Shown here: positions 1 to 10,185 of the stretch, piece after piece
How the letters are laid out: each line of letters opens with the position of its first letter
How positions within the stretch are numbered: position 1 is the first letter of the stretch
From: Lingula anatina
Lineage: Eukaryota > Brachiopoda > Lingulata > Lingulida > Lingulidae
Reading direction: 5' to 3'
NCBI RefSeq assembly: GCF_001039355.2
Contig: NW_019776071.1
Location: 36,053 to 80,816 of the forward strand
Length of the DNA stretch: 44,764 nucleotides
Position numbers and translations under genes: made by a program
Notes under the pieces: generated by a model
Seen by the model: the letters and a program-made list of their open reading frames with translations, nothing else
Databases searched by the model: none
Told to the model about the DNA's origin: nothing

Positions 1-67
1 TATATATATATATATATCAAACTGAAAGATTAAAAGTTTGAATAGCAGCTTCATTGGAATTATATTT

Positions 68-249
68 ACCTCTGCCAAGGAGGTTATATTTTCACCCCTG
101 TTTGTCATCAACATAACTCAAAAAGTTATGGACCGATTTTGCTGAAATTTTCAGGAACTGTCAGAAGTGGGCCAAAGAGGACAAAAATCAATAATAATCA
201 ACAATTGCTACCTTGGCAGAGGTCTGCACTCTCGGAGTGCTTTTCTAGT
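68..249. mobile_element. MITE-like element with CTCTGCCAAGG inverted ends
   Basis: The left end ACCTCTGCCAAGGAGGT (about 68-84) is inverted at the right end as TACCTTGGCAGAGGT (about 209-223). Between them lies AACTCAAAAAGTTATGGACCG, a core that I recall as abundant in marine invertebrate genomes, and after the right end CTCGGAGTGC follows. No transposase is encoded, so this is a non-autonomous element in a UBXN7 intron. A right-end fragment with the same TTTGGCAGAGGTCTGCG end lies at 3750-3785. Confidence 0.65.
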
Positions 250-499
250 TTTGTTGTTTTCCTTTATAATTTTTTCTCAAACACTTGCATTTGTGACTTT
301 AAACTCTCATCCGCCTGAGACTCTGACATTTCTGTTTTTCCACATAAGCAGTTGTATTGTTTTTTATGTCTTTAAACATTATGTTACTTATGTAATATTA
401 TTTTATGCACTGTCATCATTTTTCAAATATTGAGACTTACATCATGTGAATTTGAACTCTCATGGTCCTGAAACTGTAATCTTATTGAAAGGGTAGATT

Positions 500-655
500 G
501 AGACCATCTTCTGGGACTTCCGGAAGACAGTCAGGTTATTAAGTTTATATTGCCTGGTATCTATTTTTTCTTCTGTTGGAAGACCATCAAAATGGAGGAT
601 GGATCAAAATAGATACTTTGGAATACTGTCAGAAAATATCTCTGGGTCCGCTCAT
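500..655. repeat. Dispersed repeat, copy 1
   Basis: This stretch shares long blocks with 42625-42790, including CTTCCGGAAGACAGTCAG, TGGAGGATGGATCAA and TGTCAGAAAATATCTCTGG. It therefore belongs to a dispersed non-coding element family. The far copy ends in a GGATCCGCCCCTG motif that resembles termini of hAT-type MITEs. No protein is encoded. Confidence 0.65.
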
Positions 656-1075
656 GTTATTGACCATTTTACCTGTTGTGCATGATTAAAATTCAGTGTT
701 GACTGACAGTGCTATTATGAGCATTATTTATTATTGCATCAAAATTGACAAAATGACCTATTTTGCATCTTTATTTTCTGTTTTTTGTCTGTACATTTGA
801 CAGCTTTGCTGCCTTGTTTAAAAAGTTATTTAGTTTTGAAATTAGTGGGGTAGTTTATTTTATCGTATTAGATTAAATAACATGATATGTCCTGTTTATT
901 TACAGTTTCTCAAATTATTTTTAAAGTTCCCCTTAATTCCCCTTGTTACTTCATTTATATTTTTATTTTCCTTAATGTTGTATATGAACTGTGTGGCTTT
1001 TTTTATTAATTACAGTTAATATGGGAGTCTAATGAAAAGGTAGCTAAAAGCAGTTTTTTTTATTCCTTTTCCCAG

Positions 1076-3202
1076 GTGAGAAGATGGTGGTGTGGAGTAA
1101 AGTGGACCATGTTTCCTTCTGTGATATAGGTATGTGGAACTGGGTGATTCAAGGGAACACAAAGAATCAGGCCTGTAGCCAGCAAATTCAAACGGGGGGT
1201 TCTTTTTCTGAAAAAGTGGACCTTTTACAATGAAACTTATGTGTACCTAGATAAAATTTTACCCAAAATGGACCTTTTCCTGACAAAAGGGGCGGTTCTT
1301 TCAAACCCCCTGAACCCCCCATTGCTACGGGCCTGAGAATGTTAGAACAAATTATCAAGTTTTCCCTTTTCCTTGAGTAGGCTTTTTTTTTTTTACCTTC
1401 TGGCCTTTTGAGACACCAGGGTCTAAAAATCCACTGATCCAAAACAGAAAAATGGCTGGTACATGCACAAATTTAGATAATATACTATTTTTTTTCTTGC
1501 CATTTGGCATGGGGCCAAGGCTAATATTGATCAAATGAATTATAATTAATATGTTGCAGACTGCTTGGGTCAGCTTGTATTTAAAACGTTCTGATATATT
1601 TTCCAGTCACAGATTTCCTGACACACCACCCGTCTCCAGATGGCAGTGCAACCACCTCTCCTGCCAAGACAGTCCAACGCAGTGTAAGTCCAATAACTGT
1701 TTCTTTTTCTTTTACAGAATATGCTACTTAATCTTATAAAAAGCTTAAAAAGTATAAGATTGAAAGGCAGTATTAAACTTTTGTGCACTGTGGTTATATT
1801 AATTTATTTATTAATTATACAAGGAATGAATTTAATAAATTTACAAATAATTACAGTGCACTTATTTTAAGTATTTTTACCTCATGTGTCCGTTATCAAG
1901 AATAAAAAAAAACAGTTATTTCAATTTCAGATTGTTAATTTTAGTGTTGAGTGTTAACAGTCATACCTTTTTCTGTTTCCAGGACAGCATCATTGATGCC
2001 AGTGAAGACTCCCAGATGGCAGCAGCTATCCAAGCATCTTTAAAATCTAATCAAGACAGGCCATCCAGAAATACCAAAAGCAGTCCATCAACAGTGACAT
2101 TGGACTCAGACTCAGATTCTCAGGAATTTAGTGGCTCGGAACTGGAAACTTTCTCAGACTCTGATGTTGAAGATTCAACTCCCATGATAAAAAGTGGGAG
2201 AGAGGAAACACAGTGTTCAAACAAAGATAAAACCACCTCAAACTCGGATGGAATCTCAAATGGGGTTAATAGTATAAGGAAAGGGAAAGTTAAAGACACA
2301 CAGGACACTCAGTCTGGAGAAGCAGAAAATAGGAAAAGAAAAAGTTCCTCGAACATTGTTGGAAGTGCAGAGAAAAAGATAAAAGAGTCTCAGAGTAGTA
2401 AACCCGAAAGATGGAAAGATTTCTTGGGACCTGACACAGACCCTCTTTCCAAAGTAATTGTAAGGTTTCCTGAGAACAAAAGGGAGACCTTTGAAGTCCC
2501 ATGTTCATCTAAACTCAGGGTAAGTTTCCATATCCAAGCAGATCTTCACTCAACCAAGACAGTTTGAAAACATTGTTATTTTGAATAATTATAAACTATC
2601 CATATTTGCTAAGGTAAATATTTTAACCAAATAATGATGGATAAAGCACCCACAATTCATTACCTTCTTTATACACTGAAGATTTTCCCACTACGTTACA
2701 TAATTTTTAATTATTGAAAAACAATTTCATGTTTTTGAACTTTACTGGTCGAGTGTAGTGCATGATATCAATTGTCCATATTGAAGAGAAGTTTTCTTGG
2801 AGTCTACTCTATTTTGAAAAATTTGATAGGCAAAACATTTTTCACAGCCCTTCACACTATTTTGTTGTCTTCTTTTGTTCTACTGGAATTAGTGGATAAT
2901 ACTTACAATCAGGATTTCGAAATGTATCAACAGAAATGAACCATGGCTGTGTTCCCTTGATATAAATAATGATTTTTATATTTATTTAACTTTTTTTGTT
3001 TTAAATAATTAATTAATTAATTTTTCATTGTGCTTTTTAGGCCTTGGTGCTATTTGTGGAAGAACACGGCTTTCCAAACGAGCGATATGAGATGGTGACA
3101 ACATTTCCTAGGAAGAAAATATCACACATGGACTTTGACGACACATTGAAACAGTGTGGTCTTTTCCCTCAGGAGACTGTGTTTGTTCAGGGAAGATCTT
3201 AG
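1076..3202 (+). CDS. UBXN7: UBX domain-containing protein 7, 3' part (last four exons)
   Basis: UBXN7 is an adaptor that links the p97/VCP ATPase to ubiquitylated cullin-RING ligase substrates in the nucleus and cytosol. Four phase-consistent exons are visible: 1076-1129, 1607-1683, 1983-2519 and 3041-3202, each with AG/GT borders and a TAG stop at 3200-3202. The first exon reads GEKMVVWSKVD, like the end of the UAS region. The third opens with DSIIDASEDSQ followed by a ubiquitin-interacting motif (EDSQMAAAIQASL, about 2004-2042), then a Ser/Asp-rich acidic linker and a Lys-rich stretch. The UBX domain runs from about 2440 to 3199, with the beta-grasp pattern KVIVRFPENKRETF, the FP turn in TTFPRKKISHMD, and the terminal ETVFVQ. 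The order UIM then terminal UBX is specific to UBXN7. The N-terminal UBA and most of the UAS domain lie upstream of the window. Confidence 0.93.
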
Positions 3203-3274
3203 TTACAGTTACCTAGGAAACTGTTTGTACAGGGAAGGCCATAGTTACAGTTACCTAGGAGACTGTTTATAGAG
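3172..3274 (+). repeat. Tandem repeat (44/42/17 bp) across the UBXN7 stop codon
   Basis: Unit 1 (3172-3215) begins in the last UBX codons and includes the stop. Unit 2 (3216-3257) repeats it with small changes, and unit 3 (3258-3274) is a truncated start of the same unit. Shared blocks are GGA(A/G)ACTGTTTGT, CAGGGAAG and TAGTTACAGTTACCTA. The array looks like a local duplication of the coding end into the 3' UTR. Confidence 0.85.
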
Positions 3275-4659
3275 AATATCATGTGTCTCAGAGATCATAG
3301 ACATGGTGCCAGATGACCTTCTTTTTTAATATTTCCTATGAACTAAGATTAGGATTTAACTGTTGATATTATTTTAAGATTATAGTTCTTAAGCATTTGT
3401 ATGTAAAAGCTGTTTTGTGTGACTAATATCATATCAGGAATATTGTATATACTTTTCAACCATAGTTATAACTTGATATGTTGTCCTTGTATATAGTTAA
3501 ATTTCAAAATGTATAGATTACTGCATAGTTTAGTTGAGGTTAGTTTAGGTTAGTAAAGAGGTACACGATGCCTTCAGAGGCATTGAGACAGGTCACACCT
3601 GCAAAAAAAAGTGATGTTTCTGCTTCCTTTGGTTTGTTAGTTTTATCCAAAAAAGATACGAATGGAGTTAAGTAAAATTTTCAATTTCGCTTAGAAATGT
3701 CAGATCGATCTTGGTGAAGATCAATCCATTAATCAGTTTGTAATGAGGATGGAGCCTCTTTGGCAGAGGTCTGCGTTGTACCTTTTTTTTTTTTAGTTAA
3801 GTTTTTGCAGTTTTTCTGATTCTCATATTACCTCACTTTGATTCTGCTCAGAAGTTTTATTGACATTTTCACCCTCTTCTGGTTCAACAAAGGGTGCTTT
3901 CAAAACCAGCTGATTATGGCACGTCCCACTTGAAAGCTTGATACTTGAGCTTGAGCTGATATTCAATTGCTCTGCCTCTACTAGGACAGCGCGCATGGGA
4001 AGCGGCAATCCATTGACAAGTGCACGCCATGTTTATCCGCAGACTAGTTAGTCCATGGACCAGCTTGGTTGTGAATGTGTCACAATAAGTTTCAAGCATA
4101 ACATCAGAGATCATTTTATTAAATAAGGATCGGAAAAGAACAAAGTTTTTTTTTTATTATTGTGTCCTCTACCCCCTGTTGGCAGAAAGCTAAATATAAT
4201 TTGTTATATATGTATATAAATATACGTTTTTAAATTGTTGACTGTTATGTAGATTTTGTGCCCACTTGTTCAGGTACCTATCCTACTTCGAATAATGTGA
4301 TATATCACAAATAACAACCTCAGAACTGCTGGTTAAGATCTTTTCATAAATAAAAACGTTTCATTCAGTAGGCCTACTTGTGGCTTGATACTCTATAGCA
4401 ATTACGCTATTTGCTTTAAATTCCATAAATCATTTTTATGCGGCATCCGAGTACCTCTGTCGACAGTTTACTTCTATATCGAATCAGTTTCCCCTTGATT
4501 TCTTTCCTTAATTTCAAAAATGGTCGATCCATTTTTTTCCGTAACGGGTAACCTAAACAATTTCAATTAGAATATGTTAATATTTGTACTTTTTTTTCAA
4601 AATTTTTTTCAGAACGTTTTGTTCATCACGACTTGAGAATTTGAACTGTTTCTTATTGT
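3203..4659. other. UBXN7 3' UTR and convergent intergenic region
   Basis: This region lies between the UBXN7 stop and the stop of the convergent ADP-ribosyl cyclase gene. It contains the tandem repeat after the stop, a CTCTGCC-element right end at 3750-3785 and one copy of MITE family 1 at 3911-4085. No exon could be supported. Confidence 0.5.
3911..4085 (-). mobile_element. MITE family 1, copy 1 (truncated)
   Basis: Read on the minus strand, this segment aligns along its length with 30525-30715. Shared landmarks are TTCACAACC, GGTCCA(C/T)GGACTAAC, CAATGGATT and GCGCGCTGT. The outer inverted end is shortened on one side. It has no coding capacity. Confidence 0.75.
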
Positions 4660-5726
4660 CTAACAAAAAGCCAGTAGAAAAAAGTAAATAAGAACAACTC
4701 TTACAGCTGAAGCTTTAAAGACATTTTGGATTTGGTTTCCGCTAGAGGTGTGGTCGTTGTCAAGGAAACGGCAGCTAGATGTCGCTGGTTCGTCTGCACA
4801 GAGTAGATGTCTCAAATCCCTGAAGATGTAAGCGTTTATAAACATTATTGATAAAAATGCTTATGTTATCTATAGGTACAGATATAATCTTAAGGTCTAC
4901 ACCTTAGGTCTACAGATTGTACTGATGTTTTTTCTCCAAAGTGTATACAGACGGATATATACAAATTCGCTTTCATCATCCCATGCTTACGAAAAAAATT
5001 GAGTGTGCCCGTGTACATTTAAAAAGACACACTTGAAAACAACTTTCACAATAATTTTAGAACGGTAATTAAAATGTTTATTTGAAAGAATGTTTAAGAA
5101 ATCAAAATAAAGAAAAAACTCGAGGCAATATGTCAACTTACTCCGGATCGTCTGTACACTGAAACTTGAACCCGCGTTTTTCTACGTCCGCTCGTAATTT
5201 GACCAAAGTTCCAGAACCGCATTTTTCACTGGAAAACATAATTTATTCATAACATTTCGATTAACACAAGCTGTGTATATTTAAAATTTTTCTATCTTCG
5301 TGAGTGTATGCTAAATTCTATCAAAAAAATCTATCGTAAAGTTCTTGCAGATATAGGCAACTGATTGATGGGATCTCATGATGGAAGCTTTGTTATACTT
5401 GAAAAAAACTATCGACGGCGTTAACTTGAAATAAACGTCGAATGCTTCAGCGTCGGCACTGAAGTGACGGTGCGTGAATACTGTCATCCTAGAAAATAAC
5501 TCTTACCGCCCACGGACACCAAGGTCATGAACTACCAGAGCGTGAACCACAGTCACTTCTTTTCTAAGGCTAGGCAACTCGTAGCCATAGAAAATACTGA
5601 AGCAAAAAAATAAAAAATAGAAGAAAAAATCCATGGATCAGAAGTCGGAATGAATGGTTGTATTGTGTGGGCTGACTGCTTGCACCGAATGTGTTACCTA
5701 ATATAGTGAACGTGTAAGTGTGTGTA

Positions 5727-5764
<38 letters not shown>

Positions 5765-8210
5765 GCACTTGTGTGTGTATGCGCGCTTGAGCGTGTTGAA
5801 TGTGACAAGAAGAAGGGAAAGCAAGAGATACAGAGAGAACACACCTTTCATTGCTGTACGCTATCGTCGAACCATTTAATAACACGTGGACAGTGCCAGA
5901 GGCCAACTCGGCAAACTGGAAGATCACGATTTATTAAAATTAATTTTTAAGTGAAAAATGAACACGCCTTATAAGAAGTATATGGTGGCCCGGTCTGATA
6001 GGAATAGTAGTCGGCTAGGAATCGTAAGCCGTTCTCCTTCACTTTGTACAGGTGACATTCGTCCCATATACTTGCCCCAATATTCCGACTAGCCCTAACC
6101 TGCAATAACCATATGGGACCCATAAGCTCTCTCAGCAGCATGCTGCACCATACCGAAACGGAGAACTTTTGGCACGAATGCTTTACACGTTAAATCCGAT
6201 GGCCACATACAATATTGTACTTCTCATATTTTGTTATAAATTTTCTACTTTTCTGTCTTTTCTCTCTGTATCATTTTCTAAATTTTCTCAATATTAAAAA
6301 AAAAAACCCCAAAAAAAAATAATACAGTTGGTAAGTTGACCGCTCACCGATTTGATGCCGAAACAAAGATGTTAATGAAAACAGCAGTTTACCTTTCTCG
6401 ACGCCTCGCGCCAAAATGATAATTCTGTGCCCTTCTGGCAGTTATGAGACGGCGGGGGACAAGATCTGAAGTTCACCCCGGGGTCTTGTTTTTGTGCACA
6501 AAAATCCAAGTCGTTCACTAGATAACCTGCACAGAAAAAGAAAAGACAGTGCAAATCTTGATATCTCCCTTCTATTGATTTTATACAATTCCCGCAAGCT
6601 TGAGGTACAGACTTACATGTGCCAGAACCTGTGGCGAAAATACCTATAAATGTTGGGGGTAAACAATTTCAATTTAAGCTGTTAATTGAATAAAATATAC
6701 TTTATTCTTTTGACACAAAACAGCTGATGAAATTCTTCTCTAACACACATATGCTGGTATAATCTCGGTTTGCATAATGTTAAAAGCGTGTCCCACAGGC
6801 AAAAATACAACAACAATCTTTCGCATATATGAATCATGTTGATGTGAGACCACCTCGAAACTTGTTTGAAAATCAAATGTCTTTAGATCTGTATGAGATC
6901 ACCTTCCCAACCCATCGATTTAGGTGTGGTCGAAACTTATGTTGCAGTGTTTGATTTTTTTTCTCTTCCCTGGATGTCTTAAAGGTGGTTTATTGGTAAT
7001 TATAAGGGTGCAGGGGTCAGATTGTCACTATTGATGATTTTCAATATTGATGATTTTCAGAGTCACCCCAGAGATGATTCCTTACGTACATGTCAAAAAA
7101 TGAACCGAAAAAAACCCCTAAATCATATCTGGACAGGTCATTATAGATATGAAAATATATGGAGAATAAATTGGATGTATATATGATGTTTTATTAAAGA
7201 TCTCACTTTTGTCAGTAAAAGCATGTAGGACAGTGCCTAGGAATTGTGAGGTCGAATTTTCAAAAAGCACTCCCATTCTTTATATGGTGCACAGAGAAAA
7301 ATTACTTCCTCTTTTTGAAGAGGGATTATTAGGCCTCACCTGACAATGAATCTGTAATGGTGAAATATCTACCTCCAGACTGGGAATATGTGTTGGCTAA
7401 TGTTCTTGTTTTACTCCACAACAGCGTCTGAAAAAAACGTGAGATACGTAAAAAAAAAAAAAAAAAAAGAAAGAAACACTGCCATTAAACACACGGACTG
7501 ATACAATGGGCTTTTGATGACCCGAGGTCTCACGAATGCGCGTAAAATCAAGCGTGTTTTGCGGGACTTTAAGAAGAATATCCGAGGATCTTCTGATCCA
7601 TGGATCAAATATGGCGGACACAGCATAAAAGAAGATCCGACTAATCCGCTGACGGTCTCCCCGCCTCCACACGCGCCGTCCTTGCGTGGGTCTAGCAATT
7701 AAACCATATAACCTTGATTTAATCCGTTTAATGGCGTGTGTGGAGGCGGTGAGACCTGATTAGTCGGCTCTTCTTTCATGTAGGGTCCGCCATATTTGAT
7801 CCGTGGATCAGTTGATCTTTGGATCTTCTGTTCCGAATGAGCCCTTAAGGGACTAAAGTACTGTCAGATAATGGTCGACTTCAGTGTCTCGAGACAGCGA
7901 ATAAAAACGACGGGATTTGTCCAAGGATATTTTTCTGTTTGTTTCATCTATGTACAGTCTATTAGTATACGCACTAGTTTTCAGTGTCACCTTGAAATTG
8001 CTTTGTAAGGTGACAGTCTCGATGCAGAGACTTTCGCCTTTATCGTTAAACAGTGGACCGAGCTTCACGCGGATTAACACACATTTTCTGGTCCGATATG
8101 GCGTCTCGCATTGCTGTCGGTTAATTTGTAGGCCATCTCGGGTGATGCCTATTAAATAGCACTGGTTTGTGGACTACGCAGTCTGATTTTTTTATGTTAA
8201 ATATATGCTT

Positions 8211-8253
<43 letters not shown>

Positions 8254-8871
8254 TATCTTTGGGTATGTCATGGGCAGCAGCATTGACGAAATCACTAAAG
8301 TTGCTTGGATCCACTGTGCACGGAGTTTGGTACTGAAAAGCGGCGATAAATTTCACCCACAGGTCTGTGACATTTTTTAGACTGCAAGAAGAAATAAATA
8401 TTAAGGAAATGTATATTTAAATACCAAGATTGAGGGTAGTCCGAAGACATGATCGCTCGTGAACTTAGACAGAATTAGCATAAGTTAAAGCTTATAAGTA
8501 AAAAGATAGGATCATTTACAATGTTTTTATATCACTCTGCTCAGCCAAAAAGTAGCGTCCGAAAGGACACACTTAAACCAAGAATTTAAAAACCATAACA
8601 GTCGCATCATAACTATGTAATAGAACACAAGAAATACTGACCCATCCTTGAATAGTTCTGGATGCTGGACATATTGGTACTGTTGACCTCGGCCAGAGAA
8701 GATAGACTTTGCAATGTCCAGTGTGACGTTGTTGGGAGAACTGACGTCATAGTCGAGGCTGACGTCAATGGTTATACTGACGTCACGATCGGCGGTACGC
8801 TGGCTGGTAACAAAATACAGGCTTGACAGAAGTAGTGTCAACTTCAGAGGCGCGTCTATAATCATGATCAA
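4660..8871 (-). CDS. ADP-ribosyl cyclase / cADPR hydrolase, GPI-anchored type
   Basis: The family converts NAD+ to cyclic ADP-ribose or ADP-ribose (and NAADP by base exchange) at the cell surface or in vesicles. Eight exons: 8871-8642, 8381-8252, 7427-7340, 6526-6393, 5915-5845, 5596-5507, 5228-5142, 4819-4660. All phases agree, giving 329 aa. Residues 1-24 form a signal peptide. By alignment to human CD38 from memory, active-site residues W125, W189 and E226 are kept (W124, W188, E224), while E146 is Thr145 and D155 is Asn154. Cysteines match four CD38 disulfides (C98, C159, C172, C179, C251, C272, C284, C293). Both members of the other two pairs are missing; the C119/C201 pair is also absent in Aplysia cyclase. 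The C-terminus is hydrophobic (about 313-329) after a Ser/Gly-rich spacer, like a GPI signal. A second in-frame Met lies at codon 3. Confidence 0.93.
5718..5762. repeat. GT/GA microsatellite in cyclase intron 5
   Basis: A (GT)n run is followed by a (GA)n run inside the intron between the fifth and sixth cyclase exons. The long open frames on the minus strand here are by-products of the dinucleotide repeat. Confidence 0.9.
5985..6125 (-). mobile_element. Repeat family 2 copy in cyclase intron 4
   Basis: On the minus strand this matches 17430-17575, 24405-24570 and 9990-10185. Landmarks are CATATGG, CAGGTTAGGGCTAGTCGG, TATATGGGACGAATGTCACC and TGTACAAAGTGA. In better-preserved copies the ends form the inverted pair GCCGGTGTGACA / TGTCACACCGGC, so this is a non-autonomous DNA element. 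Confidence 0.75.
7571..7845. mobile_element. MITE family 1, copy 2, in cyclase intron 2
   Basis: The two halves are inverted copies of each other. The left half has GATCCATGGATCAAATATGG and CCCGCCTCCACACGCGCC. The right half has GGCGTGTGTGGAGGCGG and CCATATTTGATCCGTGGATC. The inverted ends are about 50 bp and imperfect, and no transposase is present. Related elements lie at 3911-4085, 30525-30725 and 31146-31415. Confidence 0.85.
8215..8250. repeat. (GA)n microsatellite touching a cyclase donor site
   Basis: The run of GA on the plus strand is CT on the sense strand of the cyclase gene. It starts directly at the intron 2 donor: the exon ends GATAAG and the intron begins GTCTCTCTC. The donor therefore lacks the usual GTAAGT. 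Confidence 0.9.
8724..8785. promoter_or_regulatory. Array of CRE-like TGACGTCA palindromes, 18-bp period
   Basis: Full TGACGTCA sites occur at 8742, 8760 and 8778, and a TGACGT half-site at 8724, all exactly 18 bp apart. The array lies inside the first coding exon of the cyclase gene, about 90-150 bp after its ATG. In protein it encodes DVS-type repeats. TGACGTCA is the full consensus for CREB/ATF factors. Regulatory use is inference; the period may just reflect a small coding tandem repeat. Confidence 0.5.
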
Positions 8872-9171
8872 CAGTCAACCACTTCCGTTTTGTAGTCTAT
8901 AATCCTTGTTTTTGATATTAGCCAACGCGTGTTTTAAATAAAGGATCACACCGGAGAACAAGAGGACAAACATGCACACTGTTCTCTATCCGGTGGACTG
9001 CGGTTATTTGTGACAGAACCAATGCGTTGACAAAGTTATGTGACAATGCCAAGTTTATCAAACTGTTTCTCAGCCCAAACAGATTAGATGCGTTTGACTT
9101 GTATTTTGTTAGTTATCAGTGAAACCTGACTGGCCGATGAAAGCTCTCTTATTATCAACTGAATCCCAAAT

Positions 9172-9440
9172 CTATAAAACGACCTACTTTCATTTTACAA
9201 AAAACGTGTGACAACGCAGTCATCGGCCCAAACTAAACAGACATTTTTTTGTTGGTTACATCGCTATTTCTGTACAAATACCCTGAGTTTCATATGAATG
9301 GAGGCTCTCTATAAAACGGCCTATTTTCGTTTTACAAAAAGCGTGTGAAAACACAGCCATCGCCCCTGAGTAAACAAACATAGTTATCGTTTAATTATGA
9401 CAGCGTTATTTCTGAACATCTACCCTGAGTTGGATATGTT
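9172..9440. repeat. Two diverged tandem units of about 135 bp
   Basis: Unit 1 starts TCTATAAAACGACCTACTTTC (about 9172) and unit 2 starts TCTATAAAACGGCCTATTTTC (about 9310). Both continue with TTTTACAAAAA.CGTGTGA, AC.CAG(T/C)CATCG and end near TACCCTGAGTT. The array sits upstream of the cyclase start and may hold regulatory sequence. Confidence 0.8.
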
Positions 9441-9720
9441 ACTATTATCAGTATACCTCTGCCGTAATCAGTGTAACATAAGATTTAGACGCCCAGCTGA
9501 AACTGTGAAACAATACGTGCACTGGGTGATAATCATTCCACATTGTGATAAGCTGGCAAACCTCTGAGTCACCATGATACGCATATACAGTACAATAGAA
9601 TTAGGAGTTCTAACTCTGTACTGAGGTTAAATTTCTGTACTTAACAAGTGATCACCCCATTACGCATTGAAAAAATTAAAAATAGGGGAAATGTCCTTAG
9701 TAAAACCACCACCAACAACA

Positions 9721-9721
9721 A

Positions 9722-9770
<49 letters not shown>
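9721..9770. repeat. (ATT)n microsatellite
   Basis: Pure trinucleotide run in the intergenic region. Similar runs occur at 32060-32131 and 33588-33629. Confidence 0.95.
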
Positions 9771-9771
<1 letters not shown>

Positions 9772-9989
9772 AGTAAAATGTTAAAAATAAACTGTTGCTA
9801 TCTCAGTCAGTTCAGAGTCCAATTTATTTTTTACCATTTGTTTATTTATGGTCATACCAGTATATAATCAAAATCATATTCTATACTGCAATCTGCCTTA
9901 CGCCATATTAGGGGCACATGTTGAAGACTTACACCCCATTTCCATAGATCTATGGGGAGAGAGCCTTATAATACATGCTAGCAAGTTAT

Positions 9990-10185
9990 TTGTACCGGCG
10001 TGACAAAAAACGGTAGTCCTAGGAATGAAAGTCGTGGGTCTCATATTTTTAGAACAGGTTAGGGTTAGTCGGAGTATTGGGGTCAGTATAGTGTATATAG
10101 GTCAAATGTCACCTGTACATAGTAATAAGGTACGAACTAGGGTTTTCAGCGGATTGTCATCCCTGTCACACCGGCTGTAGTACTC
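9990..10185 (+). mobile_element. Repeat family 2 copy with visible terminal inverted repeats
   Basis: The left end ACCGGCGTGACA pairs with the right end TGTCACACCGGCT. The inside carries AGGTTAGGGTTAGTCGGAGT and GTCACCTGTACA, shared with the copies at 17430 and 24405. The short GGTTAGGGTTAG motif belongs to the repeat and is not a telomere. No coding capacity is present. Confidence 0.75.

Larger units (their letters stand above)
1..1075 (+). other. UBXN7 intron with dispersed repeats
   Basis: No coding exon is recognisable here. The stretch is AT-rich intron upstream of the first visible UBXN7 exon. It holds a (TA)n tract at 1-17, a CTCTGCC inverted-repeat element at 68-249 and a dispersed repeat at about 500-655. 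The acceptor for the next exon is TTTTCCCAG at 1067-1075. Short open frames in this stretch show no domain or splice support. Confidence 0.6.

Noticed and set aside
10055-10075. Telomeric repeat
   Set aside because: The GGTTAGGGTTAG motif is short and recurs inside each family 2 element; it is not an array.
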